From positions 538,596 through 602,595 of the forward strand of contig SCFE01000067.1 in NCBI GenBank assembly GCA_004352715.1: 64,000 nt of DNA, in the 5' to 3' direction. The DNA is from Hofstenia miamia. Lineage: Eukaryota; Xenacoelomorpha; Acoela. Positions 47,301 through 59,705 of this stretch are shown one piece after another; position 1 is the stretch's first letter, and each line of letters begins with the position of its first letter. The notes under the pieces were generated by a model. It worked only from the letters and a program-made list of their open reading frames with translations. It was not told the origin of the DNA and ran no database searches. The position numbers and the translations under genes were made by a program.

Positions 47301-50300
47301 TAACTGCAAAATACAATGAATACTGCCTAGGCCTATATATCTCAGATAAGAATTGTCCCTATTAGAAATACTTGATACATGCCTATCACTGACCCAATCT
47401 GATGTTGGTTTGATAAACATGTCCTATTTATGTACATTGTTTTTTAATGCAAAAATCATAAATTGTAAAGTTCAGAAGATATTCCATATCATTTGAATTG
47501 AATTAATGAAAATTACAAATTTGGCAAAGTCATACAAGCAATTTAGCATCCTCATGTGATAACTAGGACCTCAATTTTAGTAAAAGATTAGACTTATCCC
47601 CCTTTTCATTCCCACTTTTCTTGAAAAAGCCTGTAATTTTTTCTTCTTACCTATGGACTTTAAAAAATGATACCTTATGAAAAATTTAAAAACCTATGAA
47701 AGATAAACTAAAATTCTAGAAAAAACAATAGGTCTCTAAATATTACATATTTTGATTCCTAAGATGCTTACAGCTCTCCATGTTGCCATATTAGACTATG
47801 CAAAGTATTTTCATATAATATGAACTGATGTCAATAATAGCTGTGATTTGATGCATCATTTGCCAAGGAATTTGACAATATGTGTTGCTAAAGCTTCTAA
47901 TGGAAATGGGACTAATTATGAGCTTATTGTTGAAAAGTAAAATTTTTCATTGATTTTAATAAAAGTGCTTAATTTTTTTGATGTATACTACATTGATTGC
48001 AACTATGATCATTAAATATGCATGTACATCAGCACATTAGCAGCCTTTTTTTATCAAATTAAGCTATTTTAGTTAAATATAACTATTAGCTACAGCATAG
48101 CAGCTTAGGTTATGTTCATGGACAAAGCAATGTGCAAATTTTTATAGGCACTGGCTATGGGCTAGGTGCTGTCATGGACCCTACCCCCAGAAATATGATC
48201 AAACCATCAAATCAAATCAAGAAGACATCTTTTTTTATTATTTTTATTATATTGATTATTTTGTGCTATCAAATTGATTTTACTATTTCATCCTCCAGGT
48301 GACATAATGATGAAGTTATTTTCAAATGCAGCTCTGTGGTGCTATTAATTATTGTCCCCTTGATTACATGGCACATGTTATTGGTCAATTAAATTTGCAA
48401 GGGACATGAATTACAGAATTGTAAGCAAAGTGCAGTTAAAATTCAAATCTTGTATAAATATGAATAATAGTGTAAACAGAGAGAATTGTTGTTAGTTCAC
48501 CAAAATTGTATTTAACTTCTACCTCTGATCTCAGGACAACAAATAGTTCCTATAACAGTTGTGCCCAAATTATGGACCACTTTAGGTTATAGCTACAGAT
48601 ACATATAGGCTATAAAAAATTGTTTTTCAAATGCAAAACAAACATGTACAAAATTCTTACACTGTTGTTAAATCATGCCTGTTGGCTAGCATGAATGCAT
48701 GGCAATTACATGCTATTGACATATCAGCTATGATCTAATAAAATAACTGAGACCATATATTAAGCTGTGAGACACATAGGGCAGCACCACACAAAAAAGT
48801 TTCTGAACCTTCTATATTAGACATTAGCTTGATGTGATGCAATGTAAATTGGTTATCTCAGATGCTTATTTCTTTCACTCTTTGGAATCTAAACAGTTAC
48901 TTGTTACTAAGATATACTACCAATGTTTCTTGCTTACTTGGAACTAGTTAGAATCAGGTTTGCTCTAGTTAATGTTCACCTATGCAACATTCTGCCTTGA
49001 CATTAAGTCTATGGTACAGTTCACTCTATAGTCAACCCAGTGATTCTACTGTACAATAAACTTATTGATTTCAAATATTTGTCATGTCAAGTGGTTGCTA
49101 GTTAACCCTAGGATGTACAAAATATTTTTATTCTGACCTTGTCAAAATGACCTCATTGTCCAAAGTAAGTAAGCTTTCTGGAATTCCTTTCACAGATGAT
49201 ATTGGAGCTTAAAATTTATAATTAAAGCATATCATGAAATGTCAGTGAGTTTCATATGAAAAAAATGAGGATTTGATGTTCTGTAAACATTTGAATTCTC
49301 AAATGAGTCAAAATGACATTCTAGGGCAAATTCTATCATATCTAAATGTGGTTGAAAATCTTGAATGTTTTGAGTTTGATCTTGTATGTCACATTTCAAA
49401 TGTATTTTTCATTGTTACCTAGTAACATTTTCAGTAGGAAAGGACAGACAATGCTGTAAGATGGCTTTTGCACTGAGGAAGTTTTTGCTAGAGGTGAATA
49501 TTTCCTTATAAAATGAGTGAAAATATTTCAACTTTTATTGTAGTTGGTTCAGAAAGTGTTGGAAGGTACCCTTAATAATGCCATTTTATAACTATGATTT
49601 CAGGCTAAAACTAAGTGGAGCCATTACTAATTCAAAGTTTTTCTCCTCAAATATAATTCTCTACTTTCTTTTTAGCTGCAACATAATTTTTTTATCTGCT
49701 TACAACTACATAGTAATCACATAAGGAGTTGGGCTTGATTTAATGTATGTTAAATAGTTTTCAAAATTCTTGTTTTGTATTAAGTTTTCATGAAATACCC
49801 ATGCTTTCTATATATTGCATATTAATCTTTCAATCATTGAGTATTATTCTTTGTCTAAGGAATGTACTTCAGATAAAGGCATTCCTTGCCAGCAATATTT
49901 TCAACTTTTAAAATTACCCCAATTTGGTAAATTTCCATGAGGAAACATTGAGATTGCTTAAACATGAAAGGAAGCTGTAAATATGTTATCTATCATATTC
50001 AAGCTCATCCATTATTCAGTCCTGCATTATTATGTCTACAGTAACATGTGAATCTACCATTAATCTGGCATCAGCATGCTATCAGCAGCAGTTATAATTC
50101 CCAATCATCTGAAGGGCTTGTGGTGAGCATAGATTTGTTGAGGCTATGGTTAATAATTAACACCTCCAATCACATACCTGTTCCTAGTTAAAGTAAAAGG
50201 CTACATGAGATCAAGAAAGAGAAGTGTGGCCATACTCAGCCAATGTGAAACACAAAACCCTGTGAAAGAGTTGTATTAGACTAGAGCCATATTTAAGAGA

Positions 50301-50620
50301 AAGAAGCCCTAGTCCACTTGGGTTCAATATATAAGAACCTATGCACTAAGTACAAAACCTAAGCTTGTTGCACTCCTCAACTTGTGCAATGGAGGTGATC
50401 CCATTAATAACAATTTTTGGTAACAAATGAAAACAAACAGCAAAAACCCTATCCATATATCTAACCCTACATTGAAGCCATATGCTAATAATGCTGTACT
50501 ACTTCTAGGTACTGTTCAAATAATATGAGACTGCTTAGAATATCATAATTTAAATAAATAAAGTAAAAAATAAAGAGTAGTATGAATTGACTATCAATTG
50601 AAACAAAATGAATATTTCCA

Positions 50621-50654
<34 letters not shown>

Positions 50655-51926
50655 CAAAAACTGGTAAATTAATAAATAATTGCATACCATTGCCAATATA
50701 GGTAAATGGCTGGCAGGTTTCACTAAATAAATCTGCAACAGTTAGAAATACTGCATAATGAACAGAAAATATCTAAAATAAAATAGCACTGCTTACAAAT
50801 TGAAATTGTCAAATTAAGCATTGCAAATAAATAAGTTCTGAAACTATCATTAAAATTATGTAATTTCTGAATCAAAATATAGCATTTATGACACATTAAT
50901 ATGTGGCTCATGTGCCATATATAAACAACAAATCCATATAGATTACATTAGTAATCCTCAAAATAGAATTGTTCAAATTGATTATTTGTAAATTATCCTT
51001 CAAAAAACATGTTCTTCTGAAAAGTTTCCAAGCATAACAAAAGTTGAGGCATTAAAATATTGTGTAGCAATGTAGCAAATTTTACATATTCATATTTGTC
51101 ATTTTCAGAATGTTTTCAACTGGTAATTGAGTTTTTTATCAAGTAGCTGCTTCTTCCTTAGAAAATAGCTAGTTTAGATATTTGTGCAATGTAAATTAAA
51201 AACAGATAATGTAGCAAGTTCCCTGTGATGAAAAATTAACAATTTTCCCATTAAGATAAAGTGAGTTATCAAAACCAATGTGACTTGTTCTATGGGGGTA
51301 ATTCATATTTAGCAGTTCATTCATCTGTACTGGATAACTAACTGATAACAGTGTTGACACATTGTATTCAATAGGTAGTGGGATCACTAATATTCATTGT
51401 TTGCCTTATAAACTCTTGAAATTGTAACAATTATTGTTGTTGTAACAAGCAAAAGGGATTTTTTGATATGAAATCAAATTTGCCTAAATGCAATAAAATA
51501 GGGATGAATAGTTTCATAATGTACTCAAGTAATTCTTGTTTCTTTCTCCATAGAACATTCAGAAGTTAAGGAACTAAATGAATGTGCAAAAGGCAATCCC
51601 AAATAATCAGACCTAAGTCTCTTTCCATGTTGAACATAAGTAAAAAGGTTCTTGAGATGGTGGGTTCTCTGCACTGTGGTGTGCCCTTGGGTTTCCTATT
51701 TCTTTTTAGGCATATTTAGTTTCCTTCAACCAAAAGCTAACTGTGATGTAAGTTATATAGAGGAGGTTAATACAGATGAATGTCATAGGTATTTTTTAAT
51801 TAGATTGGGTGTTGCAGAAAGAGAAATTCATCAATATTGAGACATAATTGTCACTTTTTACTTTAAATCTCAAGGAGAAATGCTACAATACTTTTGGTTA
51901 GTTAATCTTTTCTGGAAAAATGTATT
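41323..51926. other. 10.6 kb CpG-free tract without recognisable genes
   Basis: Reading every line across block boundaries, I find a single CG dinucleotide (45382-45383) in 10,604 bases. GC is present in normal amounts, and TG and CA words are abundant, so the loss is specific to CpG. No ORF has recognisable domain content and no terminal inverted repeats were seen. An (AT)n repeat sits near 50622-50650. It could be a long intron or an old, germline-methylated non-coding domain. No function is assigned. Confidence 0.9.
42421..42760. repeat. Diverged tandem duplication, unit of about 175 bp
   Basis: The unit at about 42421-42590 repeats at about 42601-42760. Both have ACTAAAGCTTAG, then CTCTAAGACC, TAGA, TTTGAAT, GTGTG and a final AATTTATTATTT. 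Divergence looks like roughly a quarter of sites, so the duplication is old. Confidence 0.6.
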
Positions 51927-52037
51927 CGACCACTTCAGACTAAATCAGAGAATCTGTAAAAGAATTTCATTGGTTGAGCTTTTTTCAATCTATGTATATT
52001 GAAAATGTCTAATAAAAGTCTTTCTTCGCCATATACG

Positions 52038-52345
52038 ATGCCTGGTTACATACCTCTTGCCATCCGTTAATTGATTAACTCCGAACATTTGGAAGGGATG
52101 AGTTTAAGTAATATAGCTTGAATTGAAGAGATACCTCGAATTAGTGTCGGGGATATCATCACTTCTGAAAACATTATTGCCCCCAAGCCAAAATTCGAAA
52201 GACGAAAGAATTTCTCCAAAACCTCCCTATCAGCTCTTGTGTGCAAGGAATAGGCTGAGGGTCACCTCCTGACAGCAAGAACTGTGCGAAAAATCCTGAA
52301 GAAGTACTCATTTTGCTTAAATCCCTGATCGCCTAGAAGCTGTTA
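52038..52345 (+). pseudogene. Remnant of a Tc1-like transposase N-terminus
   Basis: The frame from 52038 reads GMSLSNIA (a helix-turn-helix-like stretch), IPRISVGDII, KPKFERRKNFSKTS, and LLTARTVRKILKKY after stops. The order resembles the paired DNA-binding region of Tc1/Pogo-type transposases. No nuclease domain is visible. It lies just after the CpG-free tract ends. Confidence 0.35.
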
Positions 52346-52686
52346 TTCGCTCAAAGGAACACCCTACAAAATATTAAAAGAAATAATTTTGTTGCTAAGT
52401 GCTTTTATTGATCAGTTATTCATTTATGTATCTTGAATTTACTTTTTTCTGATTTGCTCATTTATTTAATTTTTTTTCAGGTGGCCGAATTTTTCCAATG
52501 CAAGTTTTCTAATTTTGATTAAAAATTAATAGCCAATTGTTCTTCTACATATTTTATGGAATTAGACGTACAGATTTTCCTTTCTTAATCAAAGTAACAC
52601 TTGGTTATCATCTTAGGCAGACTCTATCCAATGAATGTTCATTATTTATTCAAAATAGCAAGGTGGTCGAATACATATTTCCAGTA

Positions 52687-52736
<50 letters not shown>

Positions 52737-52955
52737 NNNNNNNNNNNNNNNNNNNNNNNNNNNNNNNNNNNNNNNNNNNNNNNNNNNNNNNNNNNNNNNN
52801 NNNNNNNNNNNNNNNNNNNNNNNNNNNNNNNNNNNNNNNNNNNNNNNNNNNNNNNNNNNNNNNNNNNNNNNNNNNNNNNNNNNNNNNNNNNNNNNNNNNN
52901 NNNNNNNNNNNNNNNNNNNNNNNNNNNNNNNNNNNNNNNNNNNNNNNNNNNNNNN
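52737..52955. other. Assembly gap in (AT)n, with (CT)n on the left
   Basis: 219 N lie between AT microsatellites. The left side begins with (CT)n at 52685-52706. Confidence 0.9.
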
Positions 52956-52987
<32 letters not shown>

Positions 52988-55690
52988 TTAGAAAATGGCT
53001 CTAAGTCCATCAAGGCTGCAAGAATTCAACATTGATTATGGAAGATTAATGTTTTGTTGTAAGCGGCCATTTCTGTGTTAAATAAATGACATGCATTAGA
53101 CTATTTTTTTACATCGTTTCATAAATACCGCAAAGAGTAACCATGTAAACAGCTTTCAATATTGTATTCGTCAAATGAAATCAGCATCACAGTTTATTTT
53201 TTAGCGATGCTTCGAAAAAATATTTTTAAATTTGTTTAGAATAATACTATTGAATTTAAATTTACTATACTCAAAATTATTAGCACATTGTTGAAGAATA
53301 TAATCTAGGACATTCTAAGCATATTAGGATTACTTGATAATTAAAATATATTTCAGTGTTAATGATAACGTGTTTGTCATTTATTGTTTCTGTGCCTGCT
53401 CAATAGCTGTATGCGGCATTATACATGCTGTCTAATGCATAACGTAATATTGACAATTAATAAAGTAGATTAGCAGTAATCTGTAATTTGAATTCTTAAT
53501 GTTCTACTAAATGCTTTGTAAACGTCTTCTAACAATGTTATGGATTTCTTTGAAAACATTTTTAAACTTCTTAAAGTACGTCTTCTACACCTGACATAGA
53601 TGTAATTTCTAAACTTCTTCTAAACCATTTTCAGATGTCTTCTAAACGTGTTATTGTTTATTGAGTATTGGAAACGTATCAACTTTATTCACTTTATTTT
53701 GTACTTTGCAATAGAAAAAAACATGGAAGCTAAATTAACGCATTGGAAACATTGCATTTTACAATTTTAAAGTACAACGTTTCAAGAATTCCAAGTCAAC
53801 TCAAATCACCTGAAATTAATTGATTTGATATCAACATGTTGATATAAATTCAGATGATATCAACAGCAACCTTCTATATATAAGGCAGCAGTGTTGATAA
53901 TAGCTTTGTTTAACGATTGATTTTGCTTTGTTTATTCATTGATTGTTAAAGCTTTTTATATAATTATTAATGATAATATGATATTGCCGTCTGTGAGAAC
54001 ACTTGCTTTAAGATGTCATAACGCTATCGAAGAAGAAAAGACGTTGTCGCGTTGAAATGATAATGTCTAGAGCTAACCAATTTGACATCGATCTTTTGCA
54101 TATGCACGATATATTGTGATTTTATGCTAGGGTAGTGTTACTGATTATTATTAATGTTTGTATGTTATGTAAAGTCAAAACCTAAAACCATTCACCATAA
54201 TTTTACAAAATTAACAATTTGAGACTACAAGCAGCGGACTGCACTGCTCAACAAATTTTGACGTTCAGAAAAATATATGAAAGCCATAGAAAGCTAAATC
54301 GACTATGCTGACTTCATTTCTGCAGGGTACAATTGTGGTACAACTCATTTTGTGATGTCAAGCCTAAAGAAATTAAAATATCATCAAAGCGTTTACATAG
54401 GCATCTATGGCATAACAAAATTTGCTCTTAGTGATTATAATTACTGGTAAAATCAAATTTTTATTTTTCTAGAGCAATTTCTCTTAATACTAACAGAAGT
54501 ATGAAGGACTAGCAAACTTGGCTGTTATTTCACAACAATGAATATTCTGTGTGTTAAGTATTAGTTTTCATTAATACAAAACTAATTAATTTGCTATGAT
54601 TTTTGATCAGTTATTTTATTCGGATTATTTTCAAAAGTTGGTAATAATTTTTTGTGTGAAACGCAAAAATCGATTAATTAATTGAACTAGAATTATCTAT
54701 TTGTAGCGTTCCAATTAAAAATTTAAAATCCTTGATTTATGACAAGGGGAAAGTTAATTCACTACTTCAGCGAAGATTTCTACTTAAGCGTGAAATTTCT
54801 ATTTGAACAATTTGATCACTGATTTGGAAATAAATATAATTAAGCGAATCATGTCGCTAAAAAGGGCGTTTGTCAACCAAATTGTGGGAAAATCTTATGT
54901 GGATCCTATTTTCTTGCCAGTCATTTTTGCCAATTATTAATGGACTCTTCTAAGGGCCCGGAAGTACATATATGTACCACTCTAGTGTAGCGTCACAGAT
55001 GCATTTCAAATTATATTCCGGTGATAGGGTGCTGCTTACCATCTGCTGATTACAATATCATGCGTGCTTAATACTAAAGCAATTTCAGTCTCTCTATAAG
55101 CCTCAAAGGGTTCATTTGTAAATAAAATAGAGAAATAAGATAATAAGACTCAAATTATGGTACGTTCCAAAATGTAACTAGCCAGCACAAAATCGAAGAA
55201 ATTTTCTTAACAAGTTCAATGAAAATGTGCCAAATTCAAATTAAGTAGGTTGGGCGGGTTACCAGCCAGACAGGGATAGGGTCAAAATTTTCTGATTGGG
55301 GCTAATAAAAGGCTAATAAAGAAAGAAATATCTTAAGATAAACCTACCACAAAAGAGAAGAAGCGTTTCCTATTGAAACTAGCAACAGTTAACAGGGCAT
55401 TTATTCTGTGTTCGAGACTCTCCTTACTGATTGAACCAGGAAGCACATAAGTTTATTAGCCAGCCTTAATAATGTTTTTATAGGAAAAATAATTCACTGA
55501 CTGTTCGGAATATAATTTATAACAAACATTCATTGTAGTGGTTTAGTTTGTTAGGTTGAAATGAAACTAGAAAATATGATACTGAAGAGCAGATATTCAA
55601 AAATCACATAGACTATTCAATTCCCCCCATATTTTTTTCAATCGTTATAAAATCTTCAAAATAATAAGTTTTCAACTACTTTACATGTAG

Positions 55691-55725
<35 letters not shown>
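52956..55725. other. AT-rich intergenic stretch
   Basis: No gene is seen. 53520-53660 repeats the word CTTCTAAAC or CGTCTTCTA several times. An 18 bp perfect palindrome ATATCAACATGTTGATAT lies at 53828-53845. Confidence 0.5.
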
Positions 55726-55797
55726 NNNNNNNNNNNNNNNNNNNNNNNNNNNNNNNNNNNNNNNNNNNNNNNNNNNNNNNNNNNNNNNNNNNNNNNN
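55726..55797. other. Assembly gap next to (AT)n
   Basis: 72 N follow an AT microsatellite. Confidence 0.9.
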
Positions 55798-56159
55798 TAT
55801 TATTATTTCGTGCGGGAATGAGTGCTATGACGGATTATATATTGTATCCTCATTTAAATATTGATTATTATATTTTTATTATAAATAAAGTACGCATATT
55901 GTGTAAGTTATTGAGTTTTATACTTTTCATTGGTTCAAATGTCACTATATAATTAACGTAATGTTATTTGATATGCAAACCATGCAAAATTGAAAATTCA
56001 TTTAATTTGTTGAGGTACAATATAGCAGGCGAATTTGTCGAACGCACATTGCCAATTTACTCTATTTCAAAATGCATGCCGTTAATTTATTTACGTGCTG
56101 TTTAGTTGTTATAACAACGCTTTGCGCTTTCTCGTAACGTAGTAAAGAGACAGATTTAA
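55798..56159. other. 5' flank of the VWA-domain gene
   Basis: AT-rich; no clear TATA box or initiator could be chosen. A stop codon TAA lies in frame directly before the ATG at 56160. Confidence 0.5.
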
Positions 56160-57878
56160 ATGAAGTCTCTCTTTCAAAGTTTGTCAGGAGAAAATGTTAT
56201 ATATCTGTTGGAATGCTCTGAGGGCATACCCAGCAAGCTTCCTTTCATTAGGCGAAATCTTAAGGATCTCTTAATGCATGGATATGAGAAAAGCCTAGGA
56301 ACTTACTTTAATGTAATTGCATTTGGAAGTAATGCAATTTCATGGCAAGAAAATATGCTTGAATACGATTATCAAAACGCTTGTGATGCTTCCAAATTTG
56401 TAGATTGGATTAAAACAATGAACAAGCCCTCACGCTTAGTAAAGCCCCTTAAGATAGCGTATGACGATTCAAGATGTAGTAGTATATGCTTAGTTATTGA
56501 TAACATGCCATGGGAAGATGAGATTTCTATTGTGGACTTTGTTAAGTTTCAAAGTTGGGTTCCTATTCACATATTTTACCTATACTACATTGATGTTGAT
56601 CCGAAAATGATAGTATTTCTCAAAAAAATTGCAATTCAATCTCGTGGATCTCTAAGAGCTATTGAGCTTAACGTGGATGGTTGCTTAAAAGATTGTTCAA
56701 CTATTGTGCCATCATCTTCTGTGGCTAAATGGGCACAAGAAGGAGATTCTACATTTTACAAAACAAATTCTACGTCACGTGCTTATGATAAATATATGAA
56801 GGAACACGCAATAGAGACAAATGTAGATAAGGATTGGAAGCAAAATTTTCAAAATGACACACTTGTCTTAGCTCGACTTAAGAATGAAGGATATTTTGGT
56901 ATTGCAAAGACCATTTCAAATCCTGTTTATAATGACAAAGAAGCATATGTTGAATTTCTAGACAGTGAGTGCTCAGCAAGAGCAGACAGAATCCAATGTA
57001 CACTTATTGATGACATCATCCCTTTGTCTGTTGCTGCAGCCGAGGCAATTTTTCCAACATGCAAAGTACTCGCAAAAGTAGATTCAATGAGATATTGCCC
57101 TGGTAACGTCCTCAAAGGAGAAATTGAAACAAAGGACAGGTCTAGGTACTTTAGGGAGGAAATTTTGATCGAGTTCTTAAATGGCACAATCAGTCAGATT
57201 GAACCTCAAAAAGTATTTCGAATTCCAATAGGGATCTATCACAACCTCAAAAACTTTTTTTCGTCCAATCAAGAAGTACATCAGCATCGAAAACTGGATG
57301 AATGTTTTGCAAAAAGTAGGGATTTCCTCGAGACACGAAAATCAGAACTTAGAAAGTCATATGCGATTGAAAGAACGTGTCAGTGTTATGATGACTTGGA
57401 TTGGGATGCATACAAGTTCAAAAACTATGTTTCAAAGCAAAAATGCAGCTGTAGAAAGGAGCCCTCTATTGAAGATTATCTGGCAATAAGGAACTATGAA
57501 AACAAAACAATTTCACCCCATATCAAATGGAAAGACTATGAAGATTTTTTCAACTATAAAAAAAAGGAGAAAGAAAAGAGGATAAAAGACGATAAAATTC
57601 CACCCGTTCCATGGAGACATTGGCTAAAAGAAGGAAAAGAAAAGGTGCCTGAAAATCAAACAAGAAGTTTTCAGAAATATAAAGACAAAAATATTTCTAG
57701 AAGTGTTTCGGCGTATGGTCTGCAGAGTCTTCCCGACCATCGACAAAAGTCAATGTTTCATACAATTTCTCGTAGCAAAGAGCCTCCCTTAACAGTGAAA
57801 AAGCTTCTTCAACAGACAGTAAGCGAGGACGTTCCTGAATTTGAAACGACTCAACACCTTTACTCATCAAAATGGTAA
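56160..57878 (+). CDS. VWA and DUF4537 domain protein (VWA3B/C11orf16-like), single-exon ORF
   Basis: 572 codons without interruption. An in-frame TAA directly precedes the ATG, fixing the start. Residues 12-172 fit a von Willebrand A fold as in VWA3A/3B: VIYLLECSEG, RRNLKDLL, FNVIAFGSNAISWQ, CLVIDN, VPIHIFYL and a final SRGSLRAIEL. The metal-site DxSxS is replaced by ECSEG, so metal-dependent binding is unlikely. Residues 234-362 match DUF4537: LVLARLKNEGYFGIAKTI, VEFLD, DIIPL, RYCPGNVLKGEIE, IEFLNG, FRIPIGIYHNL. The tail has a Cys-rich patch (TCQCY, CSCRKE), a Lys-rich helix (466-480) and PPVPWRHWL. VWA3-type genes are linked to cilia and sperm, but their biochemistry is unknown. ATTAAA at about 58050 is a possible poly(A) signal. 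The lack of introns may mean a retrogene. Confidence 0.75.
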   Translation: MKSLFQSLSGENVIYLLECSEGIPSKLPFIRRNLKDLLMHGYEKSLGTYFNVIAFGSNAISWQENMLEYDYQNACDASKFVDWIKTMNKPSRLVKPLKIAYDDSRCSSICLVIDNMPWEDEISIVDFVKFQSWVPIHIFYLYYIDVDPKMIVFLKKIAIQSRGSLRAIELNVDGCLKDCSTIVPSSSVAKWAQEGDSTFYKTNSTSRAYDKYMKEHAIETNVDKDWKQNFQNDTLVLARLKNEGYFGIAKTISNPVYNDKEAYVEFLDSECSARADRIQCTLIDDIIPLSVAAAEAIFPTCKVLAKVDSMRYCPGNVLKGEIETKDRSRYFREEILIEFLNGTISQIEPQKVFRIPIGIYHNLKNFFSSNQEVHQHRKLDECFAKSRDFLETRKSELRKSYAIERTCQCYDDLDWDAYKFKNYVSKQKCSCRKEPSIEDYLAIRNYENKTISPHIKWKDYEDFFNYKKKEKEKRIKDDKIPPVPWRHWLKEGKEKVPENQTRSFQKYKDKNISRSVSAYGLQSLPDHRQKSMFHTISRSKEPPLTVKKLLQQTVSEDVPEFETTQHLYSSKW

Positions 57879-59484
57879 CATAATTTTCTAGATGTTGGAT
57901 TTCTACATGATCATTGTGAATAGAGTAAAATTTTGATATGTTATTTTGAATTTGCAAATGTAAAATGAAAAACTTGTAAAAAAAATTTACATAGTAAATG
58001 CACTTTGCAACAAATTTTATTCCCTAACTGCATTTACATTCTACTTTCATTAAAATATAATTTTTACATAAAGTTCGTAAAATTTACAACTACTCATAGA
58101 TTATTGATATAGGGTACTTTTGCACGGCGCGGAGAGGGACGGTGGTGCCTATGCATAATGCAAAAATACCTTATAAACGGCACTAAATTACAAATCCGTT
58201 TAAAAAATCTTGGAACTAAATATGTGGTTGTGATTGTACTAACACAGGTCTGCAACTGCAACCATAAATAAAAAGATTTGGACGACTGATATCACAACAT
58301 TACTCAATTTTGGCAAAATAGTCGTCTTGCCATGGGACTGGTATGGAGCGAGACTGGGTCAACGACGTAAGTTATAAAACTGTATTCTGACAATTATTTT
58401 GACACAACAATAACCTTTATCAACAAATACTTTGGTCATTGACAAAAATTGCAAGTCATATATGTCCCACAGTTGATAAATTTCAGATAGCTAGTTATAA
58501 TTTTTGATCAAGAGCTGAGAAACAATGTTATTTTTGGAGGGGCTCAACTGAGGCCCTTCTTATATAAAGCATAAATTTCGTAAATTTAGAAGCACTTGGT
58601 ACCAAAAAGTCCATTCTGGGACAATTATTTATCTTCTAATTGCTGTCAAATCTTTGTTAAAGATGAAACTGAATTGTACTTATAATAATATTTCCAAGCG
58701 AGCACACTTAAAATGAAACTTTACTGTTTTAAGATACCATTGGAAAGATAATGATTCATTCTGTGTCAAAAATTCTGTTAGCAAATGGAAAGGTTATATC
58801 TATTATGTCTACTGTTAACATTTAAACAGAGATTTTCCAAATTTAAAGAACTGTTTATAAATCAGGATTATGATATTAAGGATGATTTTCTTGAGATTGA
58901 ATTATACCCTATATATTCTTTTTTTCCCGAAATGCCATTGGAACATCTGGAAGTAGCATGTCAGGCAATAGTCAATTTTAATGTGTGAACACAATCAAGC
59001 AGCAGAGTAGAGGCAAAAACTGCTTTTTGCTTAGCATATTTCCAACAATATATTTTAAGAAAGTTTGAAATATAGGACATACGAATAAATCCAATTTTTC
59101 AGTAAAAACAACTCAGTCCAAATGAGAATGAAAATATTCCCCTCAAGTGATGTTAAAATATGTGCTAACATCGTCAAAATTTCAGCGTAGAACAGAAAAT
59201 TGGCAATATATTTCTTCTAGAAAAATTGATTTTTTATAAAATATCATATTTTGTAAATAACTAAAATTTTGCATAATTTTTGGATAATCTTTACATATAT
59301 AATAATATTATTTTCTTTATGAATTATATTTTGAATTTTTATGTATGTTTTCTCACATGAACAATGAGTTGAAAACTCATTCAGTAATCATCAAAATAAT
59401 CAAGGTATTTAAAATGCGTAATCGAAAAATTATTATATAGGCATGTAACGTAGAACTATGTAGTACCCAACCTGTAAAATATAT
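57879..59484. other. 3' flank and AT-rich intergenic stretch
   Basis: Contains the putative 3' UTR of the VWA gene and a short GC-rich patch at about 58125-58150. A 67-codon ORF at 58785-58988 is unrecognised. Confidence 0.45.
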
Positions 59485-59488
59485 TTAA

Positions 59489-59701
59489 CACTAGAAAGTC
59501 TAAGCGGTCAAATTTGACCACTTTGCACATCTTAAATGCATTTGTAATGCCTCATGTAATGAGAATTTATATAGAAAAACAGCTTATTTTGTTCTTCTGA
59601 CACTTTTCTTTCATTTGCTTGGTTTTCATTAGTTTTACTTGAATGTGGCAATTCTGACAACTGCATGAATTTAAGATATAGAATCCTTAGACTTTCTAGT
59701 G
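59489..59701. mobile_element. 213 bp TTAA-flanked MITE, copy 1 (piggyBac-like)
   Basis: The ends CACTAGAAAGTCTAAG and CTTAGACTTTCTAGTG are perfect inverted repeats. TTAA lies outside both (59485-59488, 59702-59705). Near the left end is the palindrome GGTCAAATTTGACC. TTAA targets and a C-A-C start fit piggyBac-type transposition. There is no ORF for a transposase. Confidence 0.8.
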
Positions 59702-59705
59702 TTAA

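Noticed and set aside
52601-53035. ORFs of 100-155 codons through N runs (also 5712-5897 and 30354-30914)
   Set aside because: Made of (AT)n microsatellite and N codons.
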